Positions 1 through 11,380 of a stretch of DNA of 64,000 nt are shown one piece after another. The notes under the pieces are model-generated. The model was given only the letters and a program-made list of their open reading frames with translations, searched no databases and was not told the origin of the DNA. Source of the DNA: Bacteroidales bacterium. Its GTDB lineage: Bacteria; Bacteroidota; Bacteroidia; Bacteroidales; Marinifilaceae. Within the stretch, counting starts at the first letter, position 1. Every line of letters starts with the position of its first letter. The stretch is from positions 1 to 64,000 of the forward strand of contig SUWY01000007.1 of assembly GCA_015061245.1 (NCBI GenBank), in the 5' to 3' direction. Position numbers and translations under genes: made by a program.

Positions 1-31
1 CCCTCTAATTTTATATTATTATCTATCTGTT

Positions 32-2722
32 TTATAAAGATATTGAAATTGAGAAGAGCAATTCTGCAAAGGGTGAGTGTGTAATGGTTTCGTAACCAGC
101 TCTAACCCCAATATTTAGCGGGTAGGTAAGGCGTAAAAAATTGAAATCACTCTTTAACTCTGCTCCCATGCTTGAGCCATTATGGATATAGTTTAATATA
201 CCAATTGATCCATAGTCATAGAATAGAGTTCCATAGATTCTTTTGAAGTAAAGAATTGACCCCACACCTCCGTCAGGATAGCATATAGGAAATGAGTATG
301 AGCCTCGAATTGTTGTATAATCAGTACCATCGAGTGTAACTCCCCGAGGTTTCATAATCATTGCATTGTACCCCAATAGATTATTGTTATTTGCGAGTTG
401 AGCACCTCCATACAATGAGAAACCGTCGCATTTAAATATGCCGGGTAGATTTATCTGTAGGTTTCCGTATATCATATCTCCAACTCCATAGTTGTTTATC
501 TCTTTAGCTCCTCCTATATCTACGATTAATCCAATTTTATTTTGAAGTTCAAGTGAGTTCTTATATTTTGAGATTGCAAATGTAACGCCACCTTGAATAT
601 TTTGACTATTTAATGACGCAATCCCCTCAAAATTATAGCTTATATGGGGCATTACGGAGTAGTTAATATCTTTTTTTGAGAAATTTAATGGCAAGCGTAC
701 CATTCCTTGAACTCTTTTGTAATTACCAAATTCTCCGGTAAATGAGATTATTGGCCACCATCCACGATACTCAGCATTGACTCGGAATATGCCATAATCG
801 TTACCCTCTTTAATAAGATAGCCTGCAGATAGAACCATGGTATTCAATACGTTTTGAGAATAGATGGTAGCTCCTAATTTTACTGTCATACTTTGAGTTT
901 CTGCATATATAGGCCCCCAGCTGTGTAAATTAAAGAGATGAGGAAGTTGTCTATATCTTTTTGTTGAGAAATCTATGATTTCTATTTCGTTATTTGGACT
1001 CTCTAACGCACTGATAGAGTCTGCAATGCAAAATCTTTTGTACTCTACCTCTTGTGGTGATATTGTGTCGAGATTGATAATGACAGGTTTATAGCCATCT
1101 GCCGTATAACTACTTGCGATTAACTGGTTTTTATATGTTCTGGGAGTAATTAATCCATATTTGCTTTCAGCGATATGTTTTATCTCGCCATTCTCATTAA
1201 TTTGATATAGTGCATTGTTGGTGTTAAATGAACTACTGAAAAGAATGGAGTTGTTATGAAGTATGGGATAATCTATTTTGTAGTGCATATTTTGGGTAAG
1301 GTAGATCCTTTCTCTATTTTGAAGTGAAATCTTTATTATTGAATTTCCTTCAGGAGTATTGAGAATGGAAAATATGGCACTATTTCCGTAACTAGGGTGT
1401 ATATAAAGTTCCGAATTATCTCCATTAATTCTGTCAATCTCGTCAAATGTCTCATTAAGAAGTACTATGTCGGAATTTCCATTTGGGAGAATTTCAACAC
1501 AACCCCAGCCATTATCTGTAAAGAATGGGGCATAGCGATTATTGGCACTCTTGTGTAGTTTATAAGTTTTATCTGTTAAAGAGTAACTACAAAGTTGTTG
1601 TTTGCCTGCATTTGAAAAGCGAGGATGTATAGTATACTCGGACCAAATTATAGTTCCGTTGTTGTATACTATTTGAGGTTCATAGAGTGTGCCTGTTTTT
1701 GTAACTGTTTTTTCAATTCCATTGGTTAACAAGACTATAGCTCCGCTCTCCTCAACTCCCTGTTTGAATGCTATTATGGAGTCATTCCCTATTATTATAG
1801 GAGAGTGGTAGTTGGTGTAGTATCGATTTTCTGTAGGAATAATGGAACCATCATTGCTGTTTTTTGATAACTCTTTTTCCCACTCTTGTGATAATTCACT
1901 GAAAATCCGGTTGTATAGCTCTTTTCTTGTGTGTTTGATTCCTGTTGTTTTGCGTAATGAGGTGGTAAATGGAGTTATTCCGTATGGACGGCGGGCAACT
2001 CTATCAAGTGCTTTCTGCCATATATCGTTACCATATTTTATGCGGCTCATGGCCGTCATATAGTACCCTAATATGTAGTGGTTAGGGACATGAGTTCTAT
2101 ATGAGCCTAATACAGCCTTGTTATATGAGTATTGCCCTTTCTCTATGATTTGGGCCTTTATCTCATTCAAGAATTCAGGATCACGACCTCGCCCAATATT
2201 TCCAATACTTGTTTCAAAGGCCACGGCATCGCCCTCTAAATACCACATAGGTATATATGCCCCAATTGCAATGACTGGGGCAATATCTCCAAAAATGCAA
2301 TATAATCCTTTGGTAAAGTGCTTATTTACACTTGCCATCTGTTGAGTGTGGCGATATTCGTGGGTTACCAGGTGTTTGACCCAATAGTCATTGGGGTCCT
2401 GTGGAGGTAACATGTATAGATTTGTTACTCGTGGAGCCCAAGTTACCATTCCGTTTGATACACCGCCGTCTGTATGTAGAACTGTTGGAATCTTTTTAGG
2501 GGTTGTTGTTAGAGAACCTTTGGTTTTGTATAGCCACTCTAAATATCCGGCTGCTTGATAGGCATAGTTGCTGTAGTTTGTGGGATAGATGATTTTAAAT
2601 TTTGAGGTTGTAAGTTGTCTCCACTTTATGGATGCTCTATCTTGACCGTAGTTGTAGAATTGTCCTTTGGAGAGAACGGTTATAGGGAGTAGTAGTATTA
2701 TCAGTAGTAGTTTTAGTTTCAT
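32..2722 (-). CDS. Secreted HExxH protein with TolB-like propeller and C-terminal outer-membrane barrel
   Basis: A protein of about 896 aa. I place the start at the ATG at 2722, because the next residues form a classic signal peptide (MKLKLLLIILLLPITVLS); the upstream in-frame extension does not. HEYRH at residues 121-125 fits a gluzincin HExxH zinc site, and YLEGDA (E163) about 40 residues later could supply the third ligand. The middle third has repeated short blades reading like a WD40/TolB propeller. The last 250 or so residues alternate aromatic and glycine-rich strands and end in a hydrophobic strand, as in outer-membrane barrels. It is probably exported to the outer membrane with a periplasmic or surface metallopeptidase-like domain. 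Substrate and activity are unknown. It is divergent from ligA. Confidence 0.65.
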   Translation of the reverse strand: MKLKLLLIILLLPITVLSKGQFYNYGQDRASIKWRQLTTSKFKIIYPTNYSNYAYQAAGYLEWLYKTKGSLTTTPKKIPTVLHTDGGVSNGMVTWAPRVTNLYMLPPQDPNDYWVKHLVTHEYRHTQQMASVNKHFTKGLYCIFGDIAPVIAIGAYIPMWYLEGDAVAFETSIGNIGRGRDPEFLNEIKAQIIEKGQYSYNKAVLGSYRTHVPNHYILGYYMTAMSRIKYGNDIWQKALDRVARRPYGITPFTTSLRKTTGIKHTRKELYNRIFSELSQEWEKELSKNSNDGSIIPTENRYYTNYHSPIIIGNDSIIAFKQGVEESGAIVLLTNGIEKTVTKTGTLYEPQIVYNNGTIIWSEYTIHPRFSNAGKQQLCSYSLTDKTYKLHKSANNRYAPFFTDNGWGCVEILPNGNSDIVLLNETFDEIDRINGDNSELYIHPSYGNSAIFSILNTPEGNSIIKISLQNRERIYLTQNMHYKIDYPILHNNSILFSSSFNTNNALYQINENGEIKHIAESKYGLITPRTYKNQLIASSYTADGYKPVIINLDTISPQEVEYKRFCIADSISALESPNNEIEIIDFSTKRYRQLPHLFNLHSWGPIYAETQSMTVKLGATIYSQNVLNTMVLSAGYLIKEGNDYGIFRVNAEYRGWWPIISFTGEFGNYKRVQGMVRLPLNFSKKDINYSVMPHISYNFEGIASLNSQNIQGGVTFAISKYKNSLELQNKIGLIVDIGGAKEINNYGVGDMIYGNLQINLPGIFKCDGFSLYGGAQLANNNNLLGYNAMIMKPRGVTLDGTDYTTIRGSYSFPICYPDGGVGSILYFKRIYGTLFYDYGSIGILNYIHNGSSMGAELKSDFNFLRLTYPLNIGVRAGYETITHSPFAELLFSISISL

Positions 2723-2759
2723 ATCGTTATGTCTACGTATCTTATTTGAGTATGTATTG

Positions 2760-2767
2760 CAAAGTAA
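2760..2767 (-). promoter_or_regulatory. Weak -7 box upstream of the HExxH/barrel gene
   Basis: On the minus strand the sequence reads TTACTTTG, one mismatch from TAnnTTTG, 38 bp upstream of the ATG at 2722. No clear -33 TTTG is seen. Confidence 0.3.
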
Positions 2768-4921
<2,154 letters not shown>

Positions 4922-4933
4922 TAATCTATTTTG

Positions 4934-7432
4934 ATGAGAATGTCGCAAGAGAGAAGAAATAAGATTAGAGATATTATTGTTAGGGCCGGTCAGATTGCAA
5001 AGGAGACCGGTTGTTCTAAGGTCTATCCGGAGCACCTAATGCTTGGTATGCTTCTTGCAGAGGGTGTTCAGGTGGCTACATGGTTATCACGATTAGGAGT
5101 TGATGTCGAAGGACTTGTTACTAAGATTAAGAGTTATATAGCCGAAAAGGTTAGTGATAGTAATTTCCCTGAGAGTAATGAGTTGCCGCCAACCATAGCA
5201 ACCGCTGCAGTTTTACGCAGAGTTCATGAAGAGACATGGAAGATGGGTGAGGATGTTGTAAATGAGGGACATTTACTATTGGCTTTGCTGTATCATGATG
5301 CTCTGAATGTGTGTGAATTATTGGCATCTTATGGAGTTACCTATTCAACTTTCAAAGAGATTCTTTTGGCAGGAGAGGGTAGTGATGCTGATGACGAAGA
5401 TATGGACGATGGCACAGAACGTGAACCTAGAATGGGAGCACATATTGTGGAGGAGCATGAACCAGAGCGAGAGTCTGTGCTTGAGAGTTATGGGTATGAT
5501 ATTACAAAAGCAGCCTCTGAGGGTAAGTTGGATCCTATTGTTGGACGTGATGCCGAGATTGAACGATTGGTTCAGATTCTAAGCCGTAGAAAGAAGAATA
5601 ATCCCATTTTAATTGGTGAGCCAGGTGTTGGAAAATCGGCAATTGTAGAGGGGTTGGCAATAAGAATTGTTGAAAAGAGGGTATCTTGCATCTTGTACGA
5701 TAAGAGAGTTGTTTCATTGGATATGGCCTCGATGGTTGCAGGTACAAAGTATCGCGGACAATTCGAGGAGCGAATGAAACGATTGATAAAGGAGTTGTCG
5801 CAGGATAAAAATGTGATACTCTTTATAGATGAGATTCACACTATTGTTGGTGCCGGTGGCGGTGCCGGTAGTTTGGATGCTGCAAATATTCTGAAACCCG
5901 CCCTTGCTCGCGGAGTTGTGCAGTGTATAGGAGCCACAACTGTTAATGAGTATAGAAATTCCATAGAGAAGGATGGTGCATTGGAACGCCGTTTCCAAAA
6001 GGTGTTGATTGAGGCCCCTACATACGCTGAAACTATGGAGATATTACAAAATATTAAGCAGAGGTATGAGGCTCATCATCATGTAAACTATACTCAGGGA
6101 GCTTTAGAGGCGTGTGTTAAGTTGACTATGCGTTATGTATCTGATAGAGCTTTACCCGATAAGGCTATAGATGTTTTGGACGAGGCCGGATCACGTGCAC
6201 ATTTGGATAATGTTACTATTCCTGCCGAGATAGAGAGCATGGAGCAGAGTCTGGCTGAGATTGCCATACGCAAGAAGAGTGCCGTTATGGAGCAACGATT
6301 TGAGGTTGCGGCCTCGCTCAGAGATGAGGAGCGAGAGTTAATTACACGTGTGGAGCAAGCAAAAGCGAGTTGGCAACGCAAAATTGACGACAATAAAGTT
6401 GTTGTGGACGAACAGGCTGTCGAGGAGGTTGTGGCTTTGATGACCGGAATTCCTGTAACGAAGATTGCAAGTAATGAGAGCAAGAAGTTACTGAATATGC
6501 GTAGCGAGTTGGGTGCAAAGATTATTGGACAATCAGAAGCGATTGAGAGGGTTGTGCGAGCAATCATGCGTAACAGAACCGGTATGAAGGACCCCAATAG
6601 ACCTATTGGTTCATTTATCTTTCTTGGACCCACCGGGGTAGGTAAGACTCAGTTGGCAAAGGAGTTGGCTATTTCACTTTTTGATTCTGCCGATGCGTTG
6701 GTGCGTATAGATATGAGCGAGTATATGGAGAAACATACCGTTAGTAGGATGGTTGGAGCCCCTCCGGGATATATTGGTCACGATGATGGTGGTCAATTAA
6801 CAGAGCGTGTACGTCGTAAGCCATACTGCGTTCTGTTGTTAGATGAGATAGAGAAGGCTCATCCTGATGTTTTCAATATACTACTTCAACTTCTCGATGA
6901 TGGACGATTGACGGATAGTTTGGGTAGAGTGGTAGATTTTAAGAATACCATTATAATTATGACCTCGAATATTGGTTCTCGTCAAATTAAGGATTTTGGT
7001 AAGAGTGTCGGATTTACAACTTTATCGAATCAACTTAATAGTGAACGTTCGGAAGCGTTGATAAAGAAGGCATTAAAAGATACCTTTACTCCCGAGTTCC
7101 TTAATAGAATAGACGATGCAATCTTTTTTAATTCTTTGAGTAAGGAGGATTTAGATAAGATTGTGAAAATTGAGTTGGACCATGTGATTAAGAGAATAGA
7201 GGAGTATGGATGCAGTGTATCAATATCAGAAAAAGCATATAGTTTCCTTGCAGATAAGGCTTACAATCCTGAATATGGAGCACGTCCATTAAAACGAGCT
7301 ATTCAACGATATTTTGAGGATGAGTTATCGGAGGAGATTCTTCGAGGAAATATTGTTAAGGGGGTAAATATATATGTCGATGCAGATATTAATGCCGGTA
7401 AATTGAAAATAGAGTATATAGAGGAGATATAG
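4934..7432 (+). CDS. clpC: ATP-dependent Clp protease ATP-binding subunit ClpC
   Basis: An AAA+ unfoldase of about 832 aa that feeds substrates to ClpP. It has an N-terminal Clp repeat domain, a first AAA module with Walker A GEPGVGKSAIVEGLA and Walker B LFIDEIHT, a UVR motif in the middle domain (EQRFEVAASLRDEEREL), a second AAA module with GPTGVGKTQLAKELA and VLLLDEIEKA, and a C-terminal D2-small domain. The UVR motif and single-repeat middle domain separate it from ClpB. The start could be 4934 or the ATG at 4940; both give the same product apart from two residues. The PafA-like gene starts 2 bp after its stop. Confidence 0.95.
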   Translation: MRMSQERRNKIRDIIVRAGQIAKETGCSKVYPEHLMLGMLLAEGVQVATWLSRLGVDVEGLVTKIKSYIAEKVSDSNFPESNELPPTIATAAVLRRVHEETWKMGEDVVNEGHLLLALLYHDALNVCELLASYGVTYSTFKEILLAGEGSDADDEDMDDGTEREPRMGAHIVEEHEPERESVLESYGYDITKAASEGKLDPIVGRDAEIERLVQILSRRKKNNPILIGEPGVGKSAIVEGLAIRIVEKRVSCILYDKRVVSLDMASMVAGTKYRGQFEERMKRLIKELSQDKNVILFIDEIHTIVGAGGGAGSLDAANILKPALARGVVQCIGATTVNEYRNSIEKDGALERRFQKVLIEAPTYAETMEILQNIKQRYEAHHHVNYTQGALEACVKLTMRYVSDRALPDKAIDVLDEAGSRAHLDNVTIPAEIESMEQSLAEIAIRKKSAVMEQRFEVAASLRDEERELITRVEQAKASWQRKIDDNKVVVDEQAVEEVVALMTGIPVTKIASNESKKLLNMRSELGAKIIGQSEAIERVVRAIMRNRTGMKDPNRPIGSFIFLGPTGVGKTQLAKELAISLFDSADALVRIDMSEYMEKHTVSRMVGAPPGYIGHDDGGQLTERVRRKPYCVLLLDEIEKAHPDVFNILLQLLDDGRLTDSLGRVVDFKNTIIIMTSNIGSRQIKDFGKSVGFTTLSNQLNSERSEALIKKALKDTFTPEFLNRIDDAIFFNSLSKEDLDKIVKIELDHVIKRIEEYGCSVSISEKAYSFLADKAYNPEYGARPLKRAIQRYFEDELSEEILRGNIVKGVNIYVDADINAGKLKIEYIEEI

Positions 7433-7434
7433 AT

Positions 7435-8976
7435 ATGAGACGATTGGTTGTGCTATTTTGTATGGTATTGTTATATAGTGCAGTGTATGCAACAGAGAGA
7501 CCTAAATTGATTGTAGGTATAACAATATCGCAGTTCTATCCGGAGTGGATAAAGAATTATGAATATGAGTTGGGTTCTGGGGGCTTGAACAGGTTGCTAA
7601 AGCACTCTAAAGAGTTGAGGGCTGATTATAACTATTTTTACACTCAGAGTGGAACTGACCAGGCAACAATCTATACCGGAACCTATCCTGCCGATCATGG
7701 TATTGTATCGCATACATGGTATGATAGAATGAGTAAGGATTTGGTTGAGAATATTGATTCCGATACAACTCCTGTTCATTTGAAGATGTTGACTGCTTCG
7801 GCATATATGCGTATGAATAATCAATTTTCAAAGGCATATTCAATTGCCATGCGTCCCGAGGAGGCGCTTATGTCTGCTGGAACATACGCAAACAATATTT
7901 TTTGGTTTGACAATGTGAACGGAAAGATAAGAGCTGCTCAATTTTTCGGGGAACCCCCCTCTTGGTTGAACTCTTTAAATAGGAGAATTAATGCTGACTC
8001 TCTATTGATTGCAGGATGGATGCCATTAACAAATGAATTACAATATAAGCGTAACTCTATGAGTAGAATGGCTGCCAAGGCGAGAGCTGATTTCTACTAT
8101 GATTTAGGAGAGTTAAAGAGTGGATATCAAAAATATCAGGTTCTGAATGCTGTTCCCTATGCGAATGATATTGTTACGGAGTGCGCTTTGGAGTTGATGA
8201 AGCGTGAAAGGTTAGGTTTGGATAAAGAGACAGATTTGTTGATGCTCTCTTTTTCAACTTTAGATTACATGAACCGAGATTATGCAATCAATTCTAAAGA
8301 GTTTAAGGATTTGGTGATGCGTCTTGATAGGAATATTGAGCGTTTGTTGACTGACTTGGATGAGCGTTGCGGTCCGGGGAGTTACTCTATCTTTTTAACT
8401 GTAACTGAAGGCCGAGAGTTGTTGCCTGTTGATTTAGCTCAATATAATATGAGCGGAAACTATTTCAGTATATATAGATCGGTAGCACTTCTCAAATCAT
8501 ATTTGAAGTTGCTTTATGGTCAGGGAGAGTGGATTACATCTTATAATTCAGGACAGATATATTTAAATAGAGAGTTAATTCAGAAAAATAAGTTGAATTT
8601 GGCCGATTTTCAGAGTAGTGTTGCTGAGTTTATGGCAGATTTTGAAGGCGTTTCCAAGGTCATTACTGCTTCAGAATTACAATTGCTATCTGCAGATGAG
8701 GGCGATGCCTCTTTGATTGCCAATAGTTTCTACTCTAAGCGTAGTGGAGATGTGTTCTTTACATTAGAGCATACTTGGGTTCCGATACTCCAGGATGTTG
8801 AAGATAGTTATTGCAGATACTCAAAAAGAAGATACGTTCCAATCTATTTTTATGGCTATGGGGCAGATAAAATAGAGAAGAACGCCTGCCGAATGATAGA
8901 CGTTCTTCCTACAATTTGCAGATTGGCAGGAGTTACTCTGCCATATAATATCAACGGCTCTTCGTTGCTTGATTAA
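7435..8976 (+). CDS. PafA-type alkaline phosphatase superfamily protein, probably catalytically dead
   Basis: A 513-aa protein with a signal peptide (cleavage near residue 20). The fold signature is that of the PafA phosphatase family: RPKLIVGIT, ATIYTGTYPADHGI, LSFSTLDY and a C-terminal FYGYGADK. The candidate nucleophile T78 is kept. As I know the family, however, the metal-binding Asp in VVDQM is S32 here, the phosphate-contacting Asn is H93, the Asp-x3-His pair is D277 with R281, and the conserved Asp-His of the TADHGG-like motif is T324-E325. With that many ligands lost, zinc-dependent hydrolysis is unlikely. It may be a periplasmic binding or scaffold protein. It is 2 bp downstream of clpC and overlaps the gldE-like gene by 26 bp tail to tail. 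Confidence 0.8.
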   Translation: MRRLVVLFCMVLLYSAVYATERPKLIVGITISQFYPEWIKNYEYELGSGGLNRLLKHSKELRADYNYFYTQSGTDQATIYTGTYPADHGIVSHTWYDRMSKDLVENIDSDTTPVHLKMLTASAYMRMNNQFSKAYSIAMRPEEALMSAGTYANNIFWFDNVNGKIRAAQFFGEPPSWLNSLNRRINADSLLIAGWMPLTNELQYKRNSMSRMAAKARADFYYDLGELKSGYQKYQVLNAVPYANDIVTECALELMKRERLGLDKETDLLMLSFSTLDYMNRDYAINSKEFKDLVMRLDRNIERLLTDLDERCGPGSYSIFLTVTEGRELLPVDLAQYNMSGNYFSIYRSVALLKSYLKLLYGQGEWITSYNSGQIYLNRELIQKNKLNLADFQSSVAEFMADFEGVSKVITASELQLLSADEGDASLIANSFYSKRSGDVFFTLEHTWVPILQDVEDSYCRYSKRRYVPIYFYGYGADKIEKNACRMIDVLPTICRLAGVTLPYNINGSSLLD

Positions 8977-10234
8977 GCGTTTCGTATTTGATTTTTGATA
9001 TACGACGATTGTTTGCTTCGGTTACGGTGAATTTGTGATGTCCATATATCACTGATTCACCTTGCTTTGGCATTTCTCCCTTTATCTCAAGAATTAATCC
9101 TGCTAATGTTTCTGCTTCGCCACATACCTCTTCGAATTCATTATCCTCAATGCCAATAATCTTAGAGAAATCGTTGAGCAGTGTGGCAGCTTTGAATATG
9201 TATGCATTGTTCTTTGTCTTTACGTATTCGCAATCTGTCTCATCATACTCATCGTTAATCTCTCCCAAGATCTCTTCAAGGATATCCTCCATTGTTACAA
9301 TTCCTGTGGTTCCTCCATACTCGTCCACGACAATGGCCATATGTACCTTTTTCTCTTGAAACTCCTCAAGTAGAGTGTTAATCTTCTTGTTTTCGGGGAC
9401 AAAGTAAGCCGGGCGCATAAGTTGATCCCATTTGAAAGAGTCGTTCTCTTTTAAGTATGGAAGAAGATCCTTTACATAAAGTATTCCACATATTGTGTCG
9501 AGATTCTCCTCATATATCGGCATTCTTGAGTAACCGTGTATAATTATCTTCTCTTTGACTTGACTAAAGTGTAACTCCTTGTCAAGAGCAATTACATCGA
9601 TACGTGGTGTAAGTATGTCTGATGTTGTTATTGATGTAAATCGAACAATACCTTCAAGAATCTCTTTCTCTTCGTCAATCTCCTCCTCTTCTGTCAGTTC
9701 GATTGCTTTCGAGACCTCGTCCATTGATATTACCTGTTTGTTCCTCATGCGATTGCTGATAATAGAGGTAGATTTAATCAGCATTGATGAGAATGGAGAA
9801 AAGAGAACCATCAAACCGTACATAGGTTTTGAGGTAAGTTTTGCTATGGTCAATCTTGCTCTATTAGCGAAGAGCTTTGGCAATATCTCTCCGAATAGAA
9901 GGATTAAGAATGTTACCAATACAACCTGAAGTAAAAATACAACTACCTGATTTTCAAAAGTGAATATCCTGGCTGCCAGATATGAGGATATTGTTACAAT
10001 GCCTACATTAGCAAAGTTGTTGGCAATTAATATTGTTGCCAATAAACGTTCAGGTTGCTCAATTAATTTGATGCAATAATTGTGTCCCTCCTCTCTTAAA
10101 TTCTCCAACTGTTTTGGTGATAATGCAAAGTATGCAGTCTCGCTACCTGAGAAAGTTGCAGAGCATACCAACAGAATAAGCATTATTATACCAAATATAA
10201 TATCGGTAATGAGCGATGTCTCTATGGTTTCCAT
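8951..10234 (-). CDS. gldE: GldE-like CNNM/CorC-HlyC family membrane protein
   Basis: A 427-aa protein with an N-terminal DUF21 membrane domain of about four hydrophobic segments (first: LITDIIFGIIMLILLVCSAT), a CBS-domain pair (DILTPRIDVIALDKE; MAIVVDEYGGTTGIVTMEDI) and a C-terminal CorC/HlyC domain. The family includes Mg2+/Co2+ exporters, and the name GldE is used in Bacteroidota when the gene sits directly behind ssb, as here with 3 bp between them. No other gliding genes are in the window, so an ion-transport or envelope role is more likely than gliding. It shares its 3' end with the PafA-like gene. Confidence 0.85.
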   Translation of the reverse strand: METIETSLITDIIFGIIMLILLVCSATFSGSETAYFALSPKQLENLREEGHNYCIKLIEQPERLLATILIANNFANVGIVTISSYLAARIFTFENQVVVFLLQVVLVTFLILLFGEILPKLFANRARLTIAKLTSKPMYGLMVLFSPFSSMLIKSTSIISNRMRNKQVISMDEVSKAIELTEEEEIDEEKEILEGIVRFTSITTSDILTPRIDVIALDKELHFSQVKEKIIIHGYSRMPIYEENLDTICGILYVKDLLPYLKENDSFKWDQLMRPAYFVPENKKINTLLEEFQEKKVHMAIVVDEYGGTTGIVTMEDILEEILGEINDEYDETDCEYVKTKNNAYIFKAATLLNDFSKIIGIEDNEFEEVCGEAETLAGLILEIKGEMPKQGESVIYGHHKFTVTEANNRRISKIKYETLNQATKSR

Positions 10235-10237
10235 TGC

Positions 10238-10654
10238 TTAAAATGGTAAGTCGTCCTGGTTTGTAATATCAATTTCAACCTTCTCTGCAGGTGCCGGAGC
10301 AGGTGCAGCTACAGGTTGTGCCGAACTGTTTTCGCTTCTGCTCAACATCTGCATGGTATCGGCGTAGATTTCTGTAGTGTATCGTTTGATATGATCTTTA
10401 TCCTCCCACTGACGGGTTCTTAGTCTACCCTCAATGTAAAGTTTCATACCTTTCTTTACATACTTCTGAGTTATCTCAGCAAGACCTCGCCACAAAACAA
10501 TTGTGTGCCACTCTGTCTGTTCTGTTTTCTCTCCGTTGCGGGTAAAAGTCTCAGTTGTTGCAAGACGCAAATTCGCTACCGCAGTGCCGCCCTCAAGGAA
10601 TCTAACCTCGGGATCTGCACCTACATTTCCAATAAGAATTACTTTGTTAACCAT
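10238..10654 (-). CDS. ssb: Single-stranded DNA-binding protein
   Basis: A 138-aa protein. It has an OB fold with the family opening MVNKVILIGNVGADPEVR, the WHTIVLWRGLAE and YVKKGMKLYIEGRLRTRQW segments, an Ala/Pro-rich flexible linker, and the acidic C-terminal tip DDLPF that recruits replication and repair enzymes. Length is normal. It is the first gene of a two-gene unit with the gldE-like gene and is divergent from the HU gene. Confidence 0.97.
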   Translation of the reverse strand: MVNKVILIGNVGADPEVRFLEGGTAVANLRLATTETFTRNGEKTEQTEWHTIVLWRGLAEITQKYVKKGMKLYIEGRLRTRQWEDKDHIKRYTTEIYADTMQMLSRSENSSAQPVAAPAPAPAEKVEIDITNQDDLPF

Positions 10655-10912
10655 AATAAAAGTGTTTTAAATTACGGCTGCAATTTACATAATATATATT
10701 AAGTATACAAATGAAGCCCCAATTATTTTCATTTGCGAATATATTAATAATAATTGAAAGTTGAGATTTGTTAGGTGCAGATTTTTAGATAGATGAAAAT
10801 TTTTATTAAAAAAATGCCATATCTTTTTTTCTTTGAAGGAAAAGCCGTATATTTGCAGTCCGAAAATTGGACCAAAAAAGAATAATTTATTGAATACTAA
10901 ATAATTAATCAA
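10655..10912. other. Divergent intergenic region between ssb and HU
   Basis: A 258-bp AT-rich gap. It holds the HU promoter box at 10848-10855 and an imperfect GTCC/GGAC hairpin in the HU leader (about 10859-10873). I see no convincing ssb promoter box or gene. Confidence 0.5.
10848..10855 (+). promoter_or_regulatory. -7 promoter box of the HU gene
   Basis: TATATTTG, an exact TAnnTTTG match, lies 57 bp before the HU start. The leader that follows is AT-rich and contains a short GTCC...GGAC hairpin. Confidence 0.55.
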
Positions 10913-11197
10913 ATGACAAAAGCAGATATCGTAAACGAGATCTCAAAAAACACCGGAATTGAGAAGGTGGCTGTGCAGACAGTGGTTGAGGCATTTATGG
11001 ATGTAATTAAGTCTTCTGTAGTAGAGGGCAGTAATGTTTACCTAAGAGGATTTGGAAGTTTTGTAGTAAAGAAGAGAGCAGAGAAGACTGCAAGAAATAT
11101 CTCTAAAAACGAGACTATTAAGATTCCTGCACACTACATCCCATCATTTAAGCCTTCAAAGAGCTTCGTTGTTAAGGTAAAAGGTAACGTAAAATAA
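10913..11197 (+). CDS. HU-family nucleoid DNA-binding protein
   Basis: A 94-aa basic protein of the HU/IHF fold: MTKADIVNEISKNTGI helix pair, the GFGSFVVKKRAEKTARN strand region leading into the DNA-binding arm, and a C-terminal FKPSKSFVVKVK. It compacts and bends DNA as a dimer. The location ahead of the small basic peptide and rng resembles an arrangement common in Bacteroidales. Only 17 bp separates it from the following 30-codon gene. Confidence 0.95.
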   Translation: MTKADIVNEISKNTGIEKVAVQTVVEAFMDVIKSSVVEGSNVYLRGFGSFVVKKRAEKTARNISKNETIKIPAHYIPSFKPSKSFVVKVKGNVK

Positions 11198-11201
11198 TAA
11201 G

Positions 11202-11209
11202 AAAGGAGG
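11202..11209 (+). promoter_or_regulatory. Consensus Shine-Dalgarno site of the mS38-like gene
   Basis: AAAGGAGG with a 5-nt spacer to the ATG at 11215. Such a strong site is unusual in Bacteroidota, where most genes lack one. Confidence 0.7.
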
Positions 11210-11214
11210 AGATT

Positions 11215-11307
11215 ATGCCTAGCGGAAAGAAGAGAAAAAGACATAAAATGGCAACTCATAAGCGTAAAAAAAGACTTAGAAAGAATCGTCATAAGACAAG
11301 AAAGTAA
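11215..11307 (+). CDS. AURKAIP1/COX24 (mS38-like) domain small basic protein
   Basis: A 30-codon gene. The peptide is almost entirely Lys, Arg and His, starting MPSGKKRKRHKMATHKRKKR and ending KNRHKTRK. The KMxxHKxKKRLRKxRHK pattern is that of the COX24/mS38 domain; mS38 is a mitochondrial small-subunit ribosomal protein. Tiny proteins of this kind are annotated widely in Bacteroidota and are likely ribosome-associated; that role is inference. It sits 17 bp after HU, behind an exceptionally strong Shine-Dalgarno site, and is followed by a hairpin. Confidence 0.85.
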   Translation: MPSGKKRKRHKMATHKRKKRLRKNRHKTRK

Positions 11308-11346
11308 AAGTTGGCTCCTAGCAGCTTATGAGTAGAACCTTTTATG

Positions 11347-11380
11347 CAATCCTAATGGCTGCGGTCATTAGGATTGTTTG
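11347..11380 (+). terminator. Hairpin after the mS38-like gene
   Basis: CAATCCTAATG at 11347-11357 pairs perfectly with CATTAGGATTG at 11366-11376 across an 8-nt loop, then TTTG. It is likely a terminator or RNA-processing hairpin for the HU transcript, although the T-tract is short. Confidence 0.6.

Noticed and set aside
6133..6633. Minus-strand open frame of 166 codons within clpC
   Set aside because: Antisense to the conserved middle domain of ClpC; Ser/Arg-rich sequence typical of a reverse-strand artefact.
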